From CAYFZO01 sp964347615 (GTDB lineage Bacteria > Pseudomonadota > Gammaproteobacteria > Poriferisulfidales > Oxydemutatoraceae): DNA of 64,000 nt. A model generated the notes under the pieces. The model saw nothing but the letters and a program-made list of their open reading frames with translations. It had not been told where the DNA came from and made no database searches. Location: positions 37,399-101,398 of the forward strand of contig CAYFZO010000005.1 in assembly GCA_964347615.1 (NCBI GenBank). The letters run 5' to 3'. Both the position numbers and the translations under genes were made by a program. This document shows positions 8,482 to 16,613 of the stretch, in pieces (positions within the stretch are counted from its first letter, which is position 1; the number at the start of each line of letters is the position of its first letter).

Positions 8482-9414
8482 ATGAAAAGATCAAAGCACC
8501 GCTGTATCCACGGCTTTCTTGCCGTCGCACTGAGCTTCGGGGCCGCGGGCGTCGCCCAGGCGGAGCGACAAGGCTTCTACGCCGGGGTCGAAGTCGGCGT
8601 CGCCCAAGCGCAGGACCTGGACTCCGAAGTCTCGGGGGTCAGCCACCCGACGAGGTGCGATAACCTGCTTTACACGGGAGGAACGTCCCCGGACGCTAAC
8701 GACGCCGCGTGCACCAGCGACACGCCGAGCGCCATTGGCGAGAACCACTTCGATCTCGACACCGGATTCGTCGGCGCGTTGAACGCGGGCTACATGATGA
8801 AACGGTGGCGGTTCGAGCTTGAGTATTTATACCGGACGCACGACGGCGACGCTTCACCGTGGCGAGGGGCGGGGGCGAACGCCGCGCTGGTCACCAAAAA
8901 CCCCGAGTGGAGTACCGTGGATCCCCCGTCGGAACAGGTTCGTGATTTTCGAGCGCATCAATTCTTCGTCAACGCTTATTACGACTTCCTCGGCAACCCG
9001 ACGTGGACGCCCTACGTCGGCGTCGGCGTCGGCTTGGCGGACACCAGCTTGCGCTACCAGATGCGCTTCGTACGCAAAGCCAACCCGCAATATACTCAAG
9101 ACAACCCTTCCTTCCACGCGGACGTGCGGGCAAACGCGGCGGGCACGCTCAGCCTCTTGGACACCGAGCTCGACGAAACTCTCGTCGGTTTCCAGCTGCT
9201 GGCCGGGGTGGATTACGCGCTCACCGAAAAAACCTCGGTCGGCCTGAAAGCACGCTGGGCACAGTTTGAAGAGCTCGAGGACAGCGACACTTGGGACGTG
9301 ATTCGTTCCCATGCGCCGGTTCAAGCCGATGGCCAAACCCCGTTCACGAGCCGCCAAGAGTTTGATGACGTCGAATACTGGGCGCTGACGATCGGAATCA
9401 AACACCGCTTCTAA
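8482..9414 (+). CDS. Outer-membrane beta-barrel protein, P44/Msp2-like (paralogue 1)
   Basis: A 310-residue exported protein. A signal peptide (residues 1-27, MKRSKHRC...GVAQA) is followed by GFYAGVEVGVAQAQ, periodic aromatic strands (LEYLYRTH, NAYYDFLGNPTWTPYVGVGVGLA) and a C-terminal Phe (KHRF) expected for BAM assembly. The start is fixed by AGAGGGA at 8467-8473. It shares HPTRCDNLLY with PTRCDQVLR of the paralogues at 28312 and 29410; this exposed-loop cysteine probably pairs with a later one. The family includes host-exposed porin-like antigens; the substrate is unknown. Confidence 0.85.
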   Translation: MKRSKHRCIHGFLAVALSFGAAGVAQAERQGFYAGVEVGVAQAQDLDSEVSGVSHPTRCDNLLYTGGTSPDANDAACTSDTPSAIGENHFDLDTGFVGALNAGYMMKRWRFELEYLYRTHDGDASPWRGAGANAALVTKNPEWSTVDPPSEQVRDFRAHQFFVNAYYDFLGNPTWTPYVGVGVGLADTSLRYQMRFVRKANPQYTQDNPSFHADVRANAAGTLSLLDTELDETLVGFQLLAGVDYALTEKTSVGLKARWAQFEELEDSDTWDVIRSHAPVQADGQTPFTSRQEFDDVEYWALTIGIKHRF

Positions 9415-9491
9415 AACCGAGGCAACGTCGGTATTGCACGAGCAACCGTGCCGGCGGGCCTCGGAAAAAGATCGCTGCCCTGAACTGCATC

Positions 9492-10595
9492 ATGAACGAC
9501 GATCCTGACAACCCGGTGATGCGTCGCTGCTTGCAGAAAGTGGCGACGGGGCCGGAATACAGCAAAGACCTGAGCTTCGAGGAAGCCCGCGAAGGCGGCA
9601 AGCAAATCTTTTCAGGCGCCGCCGGCGCGGTGCAGACTGCGGTGTTCTTGATCGCGTTGAGAATGAAGCGCGAAACCGACGACGAAAACGCCGGCCTCCT
9701 GCAAGCGTTGCTCGACTGCATGCAGCCCGTCGTCGCACCGGTCGAGACGCTGGTGGACGTCGGCGAACCCTACAACGGCTACACGCGATGCCTGCCGACG
9801 TCGGCGTTCCTGCCGGCGATGCTCGCGGCCTGCGACGTGCCTGCGGTCATCCACGGCTTGGAGGAAGTCGGCCCCAAGTACGGCGCAACCCCCCACAAGA
9901 TACTGCGCGCGGCGGGCAAGACGACCGATTTGGACGGCGAAGCGGCGGCGGCGCAGCTCGGCACGGCAGGCTGGGCTTACGTTGACCAAAGCCGCTATTG
10001 TCCGGCACTGCACGCGTTGGTCGGGTTGCGAAACCTGATGGTCAAGCGCTCGGTGCTGAACACGATCGAGGTGCTCACCGGCCCGATTCGGGCGCAACGC
10101 AGCACCCACTTGCTGACCGGCTACGTGCACAAGGCCTACCCGCCGGCATACACGCGGCTCGCAAAACAATCCGGGTTTGCGTCGGCGCTGATCGTGCGCG
10201 GCGTCGAAGGCGGCGTCTCGGCGTCGCTCCGCCAACCCGCCGAGACGTTCGAATATCACGACGACGACGAGCGGTCGTGCAAAATCAACCCGGCGGACGC
10301 CGGCGTTGAACGGACAATCAAGTGCGTGCCGCTGCCCGAATCACTTCCCGCGGTCAAAGCAAGCGACAACGTCGCGGCGAAAACGGACTCCGACGCATTG
10401 GCTGAAGCGGCGGCGCAGACCGGCCTCGGCGCGCTGCGCGGCGAAACGGGCGCGGCACGCGACAGCCTGATTTACACCGCCGCCGCCGTGCTCACCCACC
10501 TCAAACGCTGCGCTTCGGTTGCCGAAGCCGCCGCCACGGCGCGGCAAGCGCTCGACGCCGGCGAGGCGCTCGCACGTTTCACCGCAGGCAAGTGA
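9492..10595 (+). CDS. TrpD2-like protein (anthranilate phosphoribosyltransferase homologue)
   Basis: A 367-residue protein of the nucleoside phosphorylase/AnPRT superfamily. It has an N-terminal helical domain (SFEEAREGGKQIFSGAAGAVQTAVFLIALRMK) and a central phosphoribosyl domain. The glycine-rich PRPP loop of true TrpD (GTGGD) is not seen at the expected site, which instead reads VDVGEPYNGYTR. No trp genes are nearby. It therefore resembles the TrpD2/YbiB group, whose members bind nucleic acid or have unknown activity. The C-terminus (from about residue 280) is Ala-rich and helical. Confidence 0.7.
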   Translation: MNDDPDNPVMRRCLQKVATGPEYSKDLSFEEAREGGKQIFSGAAGAVQTAVFLIALRMKRETDDENAGLLQALLDCMQPVVAPVETLVDVGEPYNGYTRCLPTSAFLPAMLAACDVPAVIHGLEEVGPKYGATPHKILRAAGKTTDLDGEAAAAQLGTAGWAYVDQSRYCPALHALVGLRNLMVKRSVLNTIEVLTGPIRAQRSTHLLTGYVHKAYPPAYTRLAKQSGFASALIVRGVEGGVSASLRQPAETFEYHDDDERSCKINPADAGVERTIKCVPLPESLPAVKASDNVAAKTDSDALAEAAAQTGLGALRGETGAARDSLIYTAAAVLTHLKRCASVAEAAATARQALDAGEALARFTAGK

Positions 10596-10719
10596 CACAC
10601 GCTGTGTTGCTCGGGAAACAAGCGACTCCGAACGGATGCTTGCGGTGGCTTGCCGGAACGCCGGTCTCCCGTCGTCGAGCCGGCTTCGGCGGATTCCCCG
10701 ATTACCCCGCCGTAATTAT

Positions 10720-10747
10720 TTGATACCGATTGTTCTTGTGGCAGAAT
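10720..10747 (+). promoter_or_regulatory. Candidate promoter for the 64-residue ORF
   Basis: TTGATA (10720-10725) and CAGAAT (10742-10747) are 16 bp apart and sit about 80 bp ahead of the GTG start. The surrounding sequence is locally AT-rich. The rest of the 10596-10828 gap shows nothing. Confidence 0.3.
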
Positions 10748-10828
10748 GACACCCGGATCGCCGCCCGCCCGGTTCGACCCAAGCTTCGCTTGCGCACCAC
10801 TTAACAGTTAAACAAGAGGACCGTCAAC

Positions 10829-11023
10829 GTGGACAAATTTTATCGCGAGACAATCACCAAGATGGAAAGTGCGTCGGTTGACCCCGAATACGTGCTCGGC
10901 TGGCAGGGCGGGTATTTGAGCCATCCCAAACGCGAAGAACAACGAGCCAACGAAGCCTACGACGCGGGATACGAGGACGGACAAAACAAGAACGCCGATA
11001 ACTTTGAGAAGTGGAAGAAATGA
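10829..11023 (+). CDS. Small soluble hypothetical protein
   Basis: A 64-residue charged protein starting at a GTG with AAGAGGA nine bases upstream. It contains an aromatic/glycine patch (YVLGWQGGYLSHPKREEQR) followed by NEAYDAGYEDGQNK, a Tyr-Gly repeat of the form YxxGY. There is no signal peptide or membrane segment. I do not recognise a named family. Composition and the good ribosome-binding site support a real gene; it stands alone between a + strand and a - strand neighbour. Confidence 0.7.
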   Translation: MDKFYRETITKMESASVDPEYVLGWQGGYLSHPKREEQRANEAYDAGYEDGQNKNADNFEKWKK

Positions 11024-11082
11024 CGGGCGCAACCCGACGCCTGTCTCCCCGACGCCCCGCCGCGGGCGCGCGTGAATAAGGC

Positions 11083-11628
11083 CTACAACAGCGAACGCGC
11101 GACGCGTTTGATTCCTTTGTAGATTTCCGGCGCCTCGGCGTCGAGCACGTAGTCCGGAATCCACCTGTTGTCCTTGTCTCCCAGCACCTGCTGAACGTGC
11201 TGGCCCAGGATGCGACGCATAGTGAAACTCGGTCCTTCGTCGGCGTCGAAGCTGCAATCGGAGTATTCATCGCCGCGACGGTTGACCAAGTCCACGAAGC
11301 CGCCCCTCGAAACGCTCTCGCCGACGTCGGCCCGGTTGTCGCGCATGATTTCAGCGACCCGCGCGGCGACCGCGCCGATCAATCGCCGCCGGCGTTCCTC
11401 GTCGAGACGCACGTGCGCCAAGCGGTCGATCAAATGCAGCGAATACGCAAGCAACTCGGCAATCGCGTCGAGGCGCTGGGCGTTGGTTCGGGTCTCGAAT
11501 CCTTCGTTCTCAAGGTTGAGCAGACTTTGTGAGGCGAGCTTCCATACGCTCATCGCCAGCGCACTCCCGGTTTCGCCGCATTCGCGCGCGCGGTCTTTCC
11601 GGTTCCATTTGGTCTTAAGTCGCACCAT
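11083..11628 (-). CDS. Helical hypothetical protein
   Basis: A 181-residue, mostly helical soluble protein beginning MVRLKTKWNRKDR, with GGAG 12 bases ahead of the ATG. A central segment (LDAIAELLAYSLHLIDRLAH) looks like an amphipathic bundle, and the C-terminal third contains FTMRRILGQHVQQVLGDKDN. No catalytic motif is evident and I do not recognise the family. Its first ~80 codons are repeated at 13491-13732 as the truncated edge of a tandem duplication, so this copy is the intact one. Confidence 0.75.
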   Translation of the reverse strand: MVRLKTKWNRKDRARECGETGSALAMSVWKLASQSLLNLENEGFETRTNAQRLDAIAELLAYSLHLIDRLAHVRLDEERRRRLIGAVAARVAEIMRDNRADVGESVSRGGFVDLVNRRGDEYSDCSFDADEGPSFTMRRILGQHVQQVLGDKDNRWIPDYVLDAEAPEIYKGIKRVARSLL

Positions 11629-13149
11629 GCTCGTTTCTCCATGCCGACGTCTTATCTTGTCTGCAATTTACCCGGTGAATGTCCGCGGGAACGACGCCGT
11701 TCCATGACGACCAGAATCAGGCTGGTCCAACATAGGGCGTGCAACGTAAACACGTATTTTCCCGTGGAAAATATGTTGTCGGACTGCAAAAACAGCTGCG
11801 CCCAGATAAAGACCAGCATCCCGATTAATGAACGTCACGTCGCGGAAAAGCTTGACCCGCCCCCTGCGCGCCTGAACCGCGGCAAACCACGTGGACCCGA
11901 CGAGCGCAAGCGCCGAGAGACCCGTGAATACCTTGCCCGCCGTAAAGTGCGCGTCCAGTCCCGCAGTATAAAAAGCATGGAGGTTCCTGACCCTGAGAAG
12001 TTCGTATATGAAACCCCTCACCGACTCCCAGTCCAGCGCACCCACCAAGTTTCCAAGTTCACGGTGATAGTTCCGCCCTGCCCTTCCCGTCATCCCTTTC
12101 GACAAAACCTCGGTCACCCACCCGCTTTCATAAGTGATTGTCCCGTCATAAAACCGCGACCACAGAACCGGGTCGCTGATCAACCATTCATAAACGACGA
12201 TTTTGGCCAATTGCCCGAGCATGAAGCAGGCCACAAAACCGACTATATAAAGCCCGACACACGCGACCGCCGACTTGATTTCCCCAGACGTGAAATAAAT
12301 GAACGACCCGATCAGGGTCATTATAAGAATCGTATGACCGTCAAGCGTCCACACGTAAGACGACACCATCCCGGCGATAAAGCAAAAGAGGCGCAAGGAT
12401 CCGGATGAAGCACGACTCCCGGCCAATAAAACCAAAACGACCGCCGACGCAACGGCCCACAAATGCCCCAGACCATCCGCCGAACCGGGAAAATACCGGA
12501 TGCCCGAAAAGAAAAAGCCGAAAACAATCAACGGAGAAAAAAGCAGAAACGTTCTCGGGTAAAACCGCAACAGAAAAACCGCCAGCAACAAATAAGCGAA
12601 ATAAGTGACGGTTTTCGTCATTTCCCTGATCTCAAAAACCGAGAAATAACGCAACGCGACGGCGTGTAACGCCTTGCCTCCCCACCAGTACCGGGTCTTC
12701 TCCAACCGGTCCCCAAACTCGGCGCCATCCACTGCAACCGAGGCCAACGCCGCACAATAAGCGCCGGGTGCTCTGTCGAAGCTCTTCAACAGCACGGCGT
12801 CAAGAAACGGAGTGGCGACGTCCGTTCTCGTGTAACCCCCTCTCAGTATCATCAGCGACGTCTGGCACTGTGCAAATCTACGTGTACCCCCTAAAAGCGT
12901 TATCGGATACGGCGTCTCGGAATACATAACCCACAAACTCGGGGAGTGCGTCCGCCCAAGATTGTTTTCCTTGAAAGCCGTCTCAAACCTTTGCTTCCCC
13001 AGCTCGTAAGGCAGTTGGTTACCGAGATAGTGCAGGAAAAAGAAAAGCACCGTGCCTGAAACGGCAACGGCGGCATACGTGAAAAACGATTTCAAGGAAA
13101 GTCCGGGAAGGCTGTGCATGACCGACGTTTCACACCTCTCCTGAAAAGG
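11387..13149. repeat. Direct duplication, copy 1 (~1.76 kb)
   Basis: 11387-13149 and 13491-15253 match almost base for base at a constant offset of 2104; only isolated differences are seen (for example C/T near the left edge and A/G near the membrane gene start). The left edge of both copies is GCCGCCGG, which also occurs upstream of the S24-like gene at about 15406. This is the expected product of a tandem duplication at microhomology. The copy carries the 5' part of the helical hypothetical gene and a membrane protein gene. Confidence 0.93.
11652..13119 (-). pseudogene. Multi-pass membrane protein, copy 1, with internal frameshift
   Basis: From the ATG at 13119 (MHSLPG) the frame encodes about ten hydrophobic segments, such as FFTYAAVAVSGTVLFFFLHYL and LLLAVFLLRFYPRTFLLF, and a periplasmic-type loop with SADGLGHLW. 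I do not recognise the family; a GT-C-like or polysaccharide-related membrane protein is possible. After about residue 432 the frame turns hydrophilic and ends at 11668. Shifting by one base near 11823 restores a convincing end: GMLVFIWAQLFLQS, then a helix in LHALCWTSLILVVMERR, stopping at 11652. The gene is thus probably broken or frameshifted. Confidence 0.7.
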
Positions 13150-13490
13150 CACTCCAAAGACGCTCCAGAACCACGGGCTGCCGAAAAACGAAACGACAAA
13201 ACGGAAAACCGAATGGGCGTCGGAATCCGCCGCTTTCCTGAAAAAGAACCGCCCGCCCGACAACGGCAGAGCGACCAGTGTCAGATAAGAATAATCTGCA
13301 TGAGCGTCGGAATCCGCTGCTTTCCTGGAAAAGAACCGCCCGCCCGCCGACGGCAGAGCGACCAGTGTCAGATAAGAATAATCTGCGGGTTTTCATTGTT
13401 CAATCGCGAAGCCGTAATGAACTCAAAGGATGAAATCGCCGGGGCGGCGAAAGCCCACTCTACCACGGGAGGCGCCGCCGACTTGCTTGC
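13150..13490. other. Spacer between duplication copies
   Basis: It holds about 64 bp unique to copy 1, then two 87-bp tandem units, then a segment (13388-13490) nearly identical to 15300-15408, the region upstream of the S24-like gene. In the - strand each 87-bp unit reads as a 29-residue open peptide containing RRLFLSDTGRSAV, but I see no ribosome-binding site. Confidence 0.6.
13214..13387. repeat. 87-bp tandem repeat, two units
   Basis: 13214-13300 and 13301-13387 are near-identical units starting TGRGCGTCGGAATCCGC and ending in AGATAAGAATAATCTGC. A third, partial unit lies at about 15255-15304 next to copy 2. Confidence 0.85.
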
Positions 13491-13732
13491 CGCCGGCGTT
13501 CCTCGTCGAGACGTACGTGCGCCAAGCGGTCGATCAAATGCAGCGAATACGCAAGCAACTCGGCAATCGCGTCGAGGCGCTGGGCGTTGGTTCGGGTCTC
13601 GAATCCTTCGTTCTCAAGGTTGAGCAGACTTTGTGAGGCGAGCTTCCATACGCTCATCGCCAGCGCACTCCCGGTTTCGCCGCATTCGCGCGCGCGGTCT
13701 TTCCGGTTCCATTTGGTCTTAAGTCGCACCAT
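13491..13732 (-). pseudogene. Truncated 5' copy of the helical hypothetical gene
   Basis: The first ~80 codons (MVRLKTKWNRKDR...LDEERRR) are the same as those of the gene at 11083-11628. The frame then runs into unrelated sequence (QASRRRLPW, stop at 13460) at the duplication junction. The C-terminal half is absent, so this is a by-product of the duplication rather than a working gene. Confidence 0.85.
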
Positions 13733-13755
13733 GCTCGTTTCTCCATGCCGACGTC

Positions 13756-15223
13756 TTATCTTGTCTGCAATTTACCCGGTGAATGTCCGCGGGAACGACG
13801 CCGTTCCATGACGACCAGAATCAGGCTGGTCCAACATAGGGCGTGCAACGTAAACACGTATTTTCCCGTGGAAAATATGTTGTCGGACTGCAAAAACAGC
13901 TGCGCCCAGATAAAGACCAGCATCCCGATTAATGAACGTCACGTCGCGGAAAAGCTTGACCCGCCCCCTGCGCGCCTGAACCGCGGCAAACCACGTGGAC
14001 CCGACGAGCGCAAGCGCCGAGAGACCCGTGAATACCTTGCCCGCCGTAAAGTGCGCGTCCAGTCCCGCAGTATAAAAAGCATGGAGGTTCCTGACCCTGA
14101 GAAGTTCGTATATGAAACCCCTCACCGACTCCCAGTCCAGCGCACCCACCAAGTTTCCAAGTTCACGGTGATAGTTCCGCCCTGCCCTTCCCGTCATCCC
14201 TTTCGACAAAACCTCGGTCACCCACCCGCTTTCATAAGTGATTGTCCCGTCATAAAACCGCGACCACAGAACCGGGTCGCTGATCAACCATTCATAAACG
14301 ACGATTTTGGCCAATTGCCCGAGCATGAAGCAGGCCACAAAACCGACTATATAAAGCCCGACACACGCGACCGCCGACTTGATTTCCCCAGACGTGAAAT
14401 AAATGAACGACCCGATCAGGGTCATTATAAGAATCGTATGACCGTCAAGCGTCCACACGTAAGACGACACCATCCCGGCGATAAAGCAAAAGAGGCGCAA
14501 GGATCCGGATGAAGCACGACTCCCGGCCAATAAAACCAAAACGACCGCCGACGCAACGGCCCACAAATGCCCCAGACCATCCGCCGAACCGGGAAAATAC
14601 CGGATGCCCGAAAAGAAAAAGCCGAAAACAATCAACGGAGAAAAAAGCAGAAACGTTCTCGGGTAAAACCGCAACAGAAAAACCGCCAGCAACAAATAAG
14701 CGAAATAAGTGACGGTTTTCGTCATTTCCCTGATCTCAAAAACCGAGAAATAACGCAACGCGACGGCGTGTAACGCCTTGCCTCCCCACCAGTACCGGGT
14801 CTTCTCCAACCGGTCCCCAAACTCGGCGCCATCCACTGCAACCGAGGCCAACGCCGCACAATAAGCGCCGGGTGCTCTGTCGAAGCTCTTCAACAGCACG
14901 GCGTCAAGAAACGGAGTGGCGACGTCCGTTCTCGTGTAACCCCCTCTCAGTATCATCAGCGACGTCTGGCACTGTGCAAATCTACGTGTACCCCCTAAAA
15001 GCGTTATCGGATACGGCGTCTCGGAATACATAACCCACAAACTCGGGGAGTGCGTCCGCCCAAGATTGTTTTCCTTGAAAGCCGTCTCAAACCTTTGCTT
15101 CCCCAGCTCGTAAGGCAGTTGGTTACCGAGATAGTGCAGGAAAAAGAAAAGCACCGTGCCTGAAACGGCAACGGCGGCATACGTGAAAAACGATTTCAAG
15201 GAAAATCCGGGAAGGCTGTGCAT
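13756..15223 (-). pseudogene. Multi-pass membrane protein, copy 2, same frameshift
   Basis: This is a near-identical copy of the membrane protein gene at 11652-13119, starting at the ATG at 15223 (MHSLPG, with one Leu-to-Phe change). The long frame ends at 13772. The same one-base shift, here near 13927, restores a hydrophobic C-terminus ending at 13756. Both copies share the lesion, so it arose before the duplication, or the shift is programmed. The upstream context differs from copy 1, so the two could be expressed differently. Confidence 0.7.
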
Positions 15224-15497
15224 GGCCGACGTTTCACACCTCTCCTGAAAAGGACCGACCGCCCGACAACGGCAGAGCGACCAGCGTCGGATAAGAATAA
15301 TCTGCGGGTTTTCATCGTTCGATAGCGAAGCCGAATGAGCTCAAAGGATGAAATCGCCGGGGCGGCGAAAGCCCACTCTACCACGGGAGGCGCCGCCGAC
15401 TTGCTTGCCGCCGGGGCGGCGACGCTCGACCGCCCGCCGGAGCAACGCGAGGTTTCGACCTATAATGAACACTCGGAAACACCGCACGGCACTCGTG

Positions 15498-15890
15498 ATG
15501 AACGACGAAATGAACATGCTTCCCGAAACGAACGACTGCTCGGCGCACGAACCGTTCGCGCTGCGCGTGCTCGGCGACAGCATGGAACCCGAATTCCCGG
15601 ACGGTGCAATCATCATCATCGACCCTTCGGGCGTGGTCGAGAACGGCTCCTACGTCCTCGCCGAAATCAGCGACGCCGACGCCGAAACGGACGGCACGAA
15701 CGGTCTCAAAACCGAGGCCGGCTACATCTTCCGCCGCTTGGTGGTCGAGGAGGCACGTTACTATCTGAAACCGCTGAACCCCGGTTACGCAACGATAGAG
15801 ATTATCGGGCGCGAGGCGATAAAAGGCGTGGTCGTGCAAAAGGCCGGGACGCGAAAGCGCGACAGAAGACACTACACGGCGCCGGTCTAG
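15498..15890 (+). CDS. S24-like (LexA/UmuD-fold) protein without DNA-binding domain
   Basis: About 130 residues of the S24 peptidase fold: FALRVLGDSMEPEFPDGAIIII holds the nucleophile-type Ser28, followed by GVVENGSYVLAEI. The general-base lysine of LexA (in its VKRL motif) aligns with Arg in GYIFRRLVVEE, so self-cleavage may be lost. There is no HTH. The start is uncertain: ATG 15465 overlaps a TATAAT hexamer at 15461-15466, so I prefer 15498; 15510 is also possible. A terminator follows at 15927. Its upstream region supplied one edge of the duplication to the left. Confidence 0.7.
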   Translation: MNDEMNMLPETNDCSAHEPFALRVLGDSMEPEFPDGAIIIIDPSGVVENGSYVLAEISDADAETDGTNGLKTEAGYIFRRLVVEEARYYLKPLNPGYATIEIIGREAIKGVVVQKAGTRKRDRRHYTAPV

Positions 15891-15926
15891 AAACAGCCGA
15901 CGCTATCCGCACCGAAGATTCGTCAC

Positions 15927-15958
15927 ACGCGCGGCGGGCAAGCCCCCCGCGTCTTTTA
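15927..15958 (+). terminator. Rho-independent terminator
   Basis: A GC-rich hairpin (ACGCG.CGGCGGG, loop CAAG, CCCCCCGCGT) is followed by CTTTTATT, 37 bp after the S24-like stop codon. It also lies just beyond the convergent response-regulator gene. Confidence 0.6.
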
Positions 15959-15959
15959 T

Positions 15960-16613
15960 TCAATGCCCGCCTCGGGCGGCGCTCATCCTTTCGCGCTCGA
16001 CCGCAAGCACCGCCGCTTCGACGCGCGAGCGCGCACCAAGCTTCTTGAGGATAGACTTCACGTGCAGCTTGACGGTGCCGTCCGAAATGCCGAGGCCGTT
16101 GGCAATCATCTTGTTGCTTTGCCCTTCGGCCAGGAAGTGCAGGATTTCACGCTCTCTCGGCGTCAACTTCTCAAGCAGATCGGGTTCGTCAAAGGCCCGG
16201 CTGGCGCGCGCATAAGCCTCTTTCATCTCAGGGGCAACAACCTTGTTGCCGGCAATCACTTCGCGCAACGCGGTGACCAGCTCGTCGGGCGCCATGTCTT
16301 TCAGGAAGTAGCCGCGGGCGCCGCCTTTCATCGCGTCGGCAAGGTCTTTCTCGCTTCTGCTGGTGGTCAGGATGATGACCGGCACCGAAACGTCGCTTTC
16401 CATCAGCCGCCCAAGCACGCTGATTCCGTCCAGACCGGGCATCCTGACGTCGAGCAGCACCGCGTGCGGCTGAAGCTGACGCACGAGCTCGACGCCTTTC
16501 TCTCCGTCGCCGAGCGAGGCGACGACTTCGATGTTGCGCAACGTGAGCAGGCTTTCCAGCCCCTCACGGAAAAGCGTGTGGTCGTCAATCACGACAACTT
16601 TGAGATTATCCAT
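15960..16613 (-). CDS. NarL/FixJ-type response regulator
   Basis: A 217-residue regulator. The receiver domain (residues 1-120) has the acidic pocket Asp10-Asp11, phospho-acceptor Asp55 (LLDVRMPGLDG) and the switch Thr in ILTTSRSEKD. The LuxR-type HTH (about residues 148-212) contains LTPREREILHFLAEGQSNKMIA and TVKLHVKSILKKL. It is paired with the kinase directly upstream (8-bp overlap). It resembles NarL, but no nitrate-respiration genes are nearby, so the signal and targets are unknown. Confidence 0.9.
   Translation of the reverse strand: MDNLKVVVIDDHTLFREGLESLLTLRNIEVVASLGDGEKGVELVRQLQPHAVLLDVRMPGLDGISVLGRLMESDVSVPVIILTTSRSEKDLADAMKGGARGYFLKDMAPDELVTALREVIAGNKVVAPEMKEAYARASRAFDEPDLLEKLTPREREILHFLAEGQSNKMIANGLGISDGTVKLHVKSILKKLGARSRVEAAVLAVERERMSAARGGH

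Larger units (their letters stand above)
13491..15253. repeat. Direct duplication, copy 2 (~1.76 kb)
   Basis: Second copy of the 11387-13149 segment in the same orientation. The match ends at CTGAAAAGG near 15253. Beyond that copy 2 carries only one partial 87-bp unit, so the 64-bp spacer and the second unit of copy 1 were either gained or lost after duplication. Confidence 0.93.

Noticed and set aside
9492..10595. Tryptophan-pathway TrpD
   Set aside because: The PRPP glycine loop is altered and no trp genes adjoin; a TrpD2-type protein fits better.
12405..12669. Lys-rich + strand frames inside the duplicated membrane gene
   Set aside because: They are antisense to hydrophobic codons, which always gives Lys/Arg-rich frames; they repeat in copy 2 simply because the DNA does.
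15930..16613. Nitrate regulator NarL by name
   Set aside because: Fold and order match, but no nitrate genes are present and the kinase lacks the nitrate sensor, so only the family is given.
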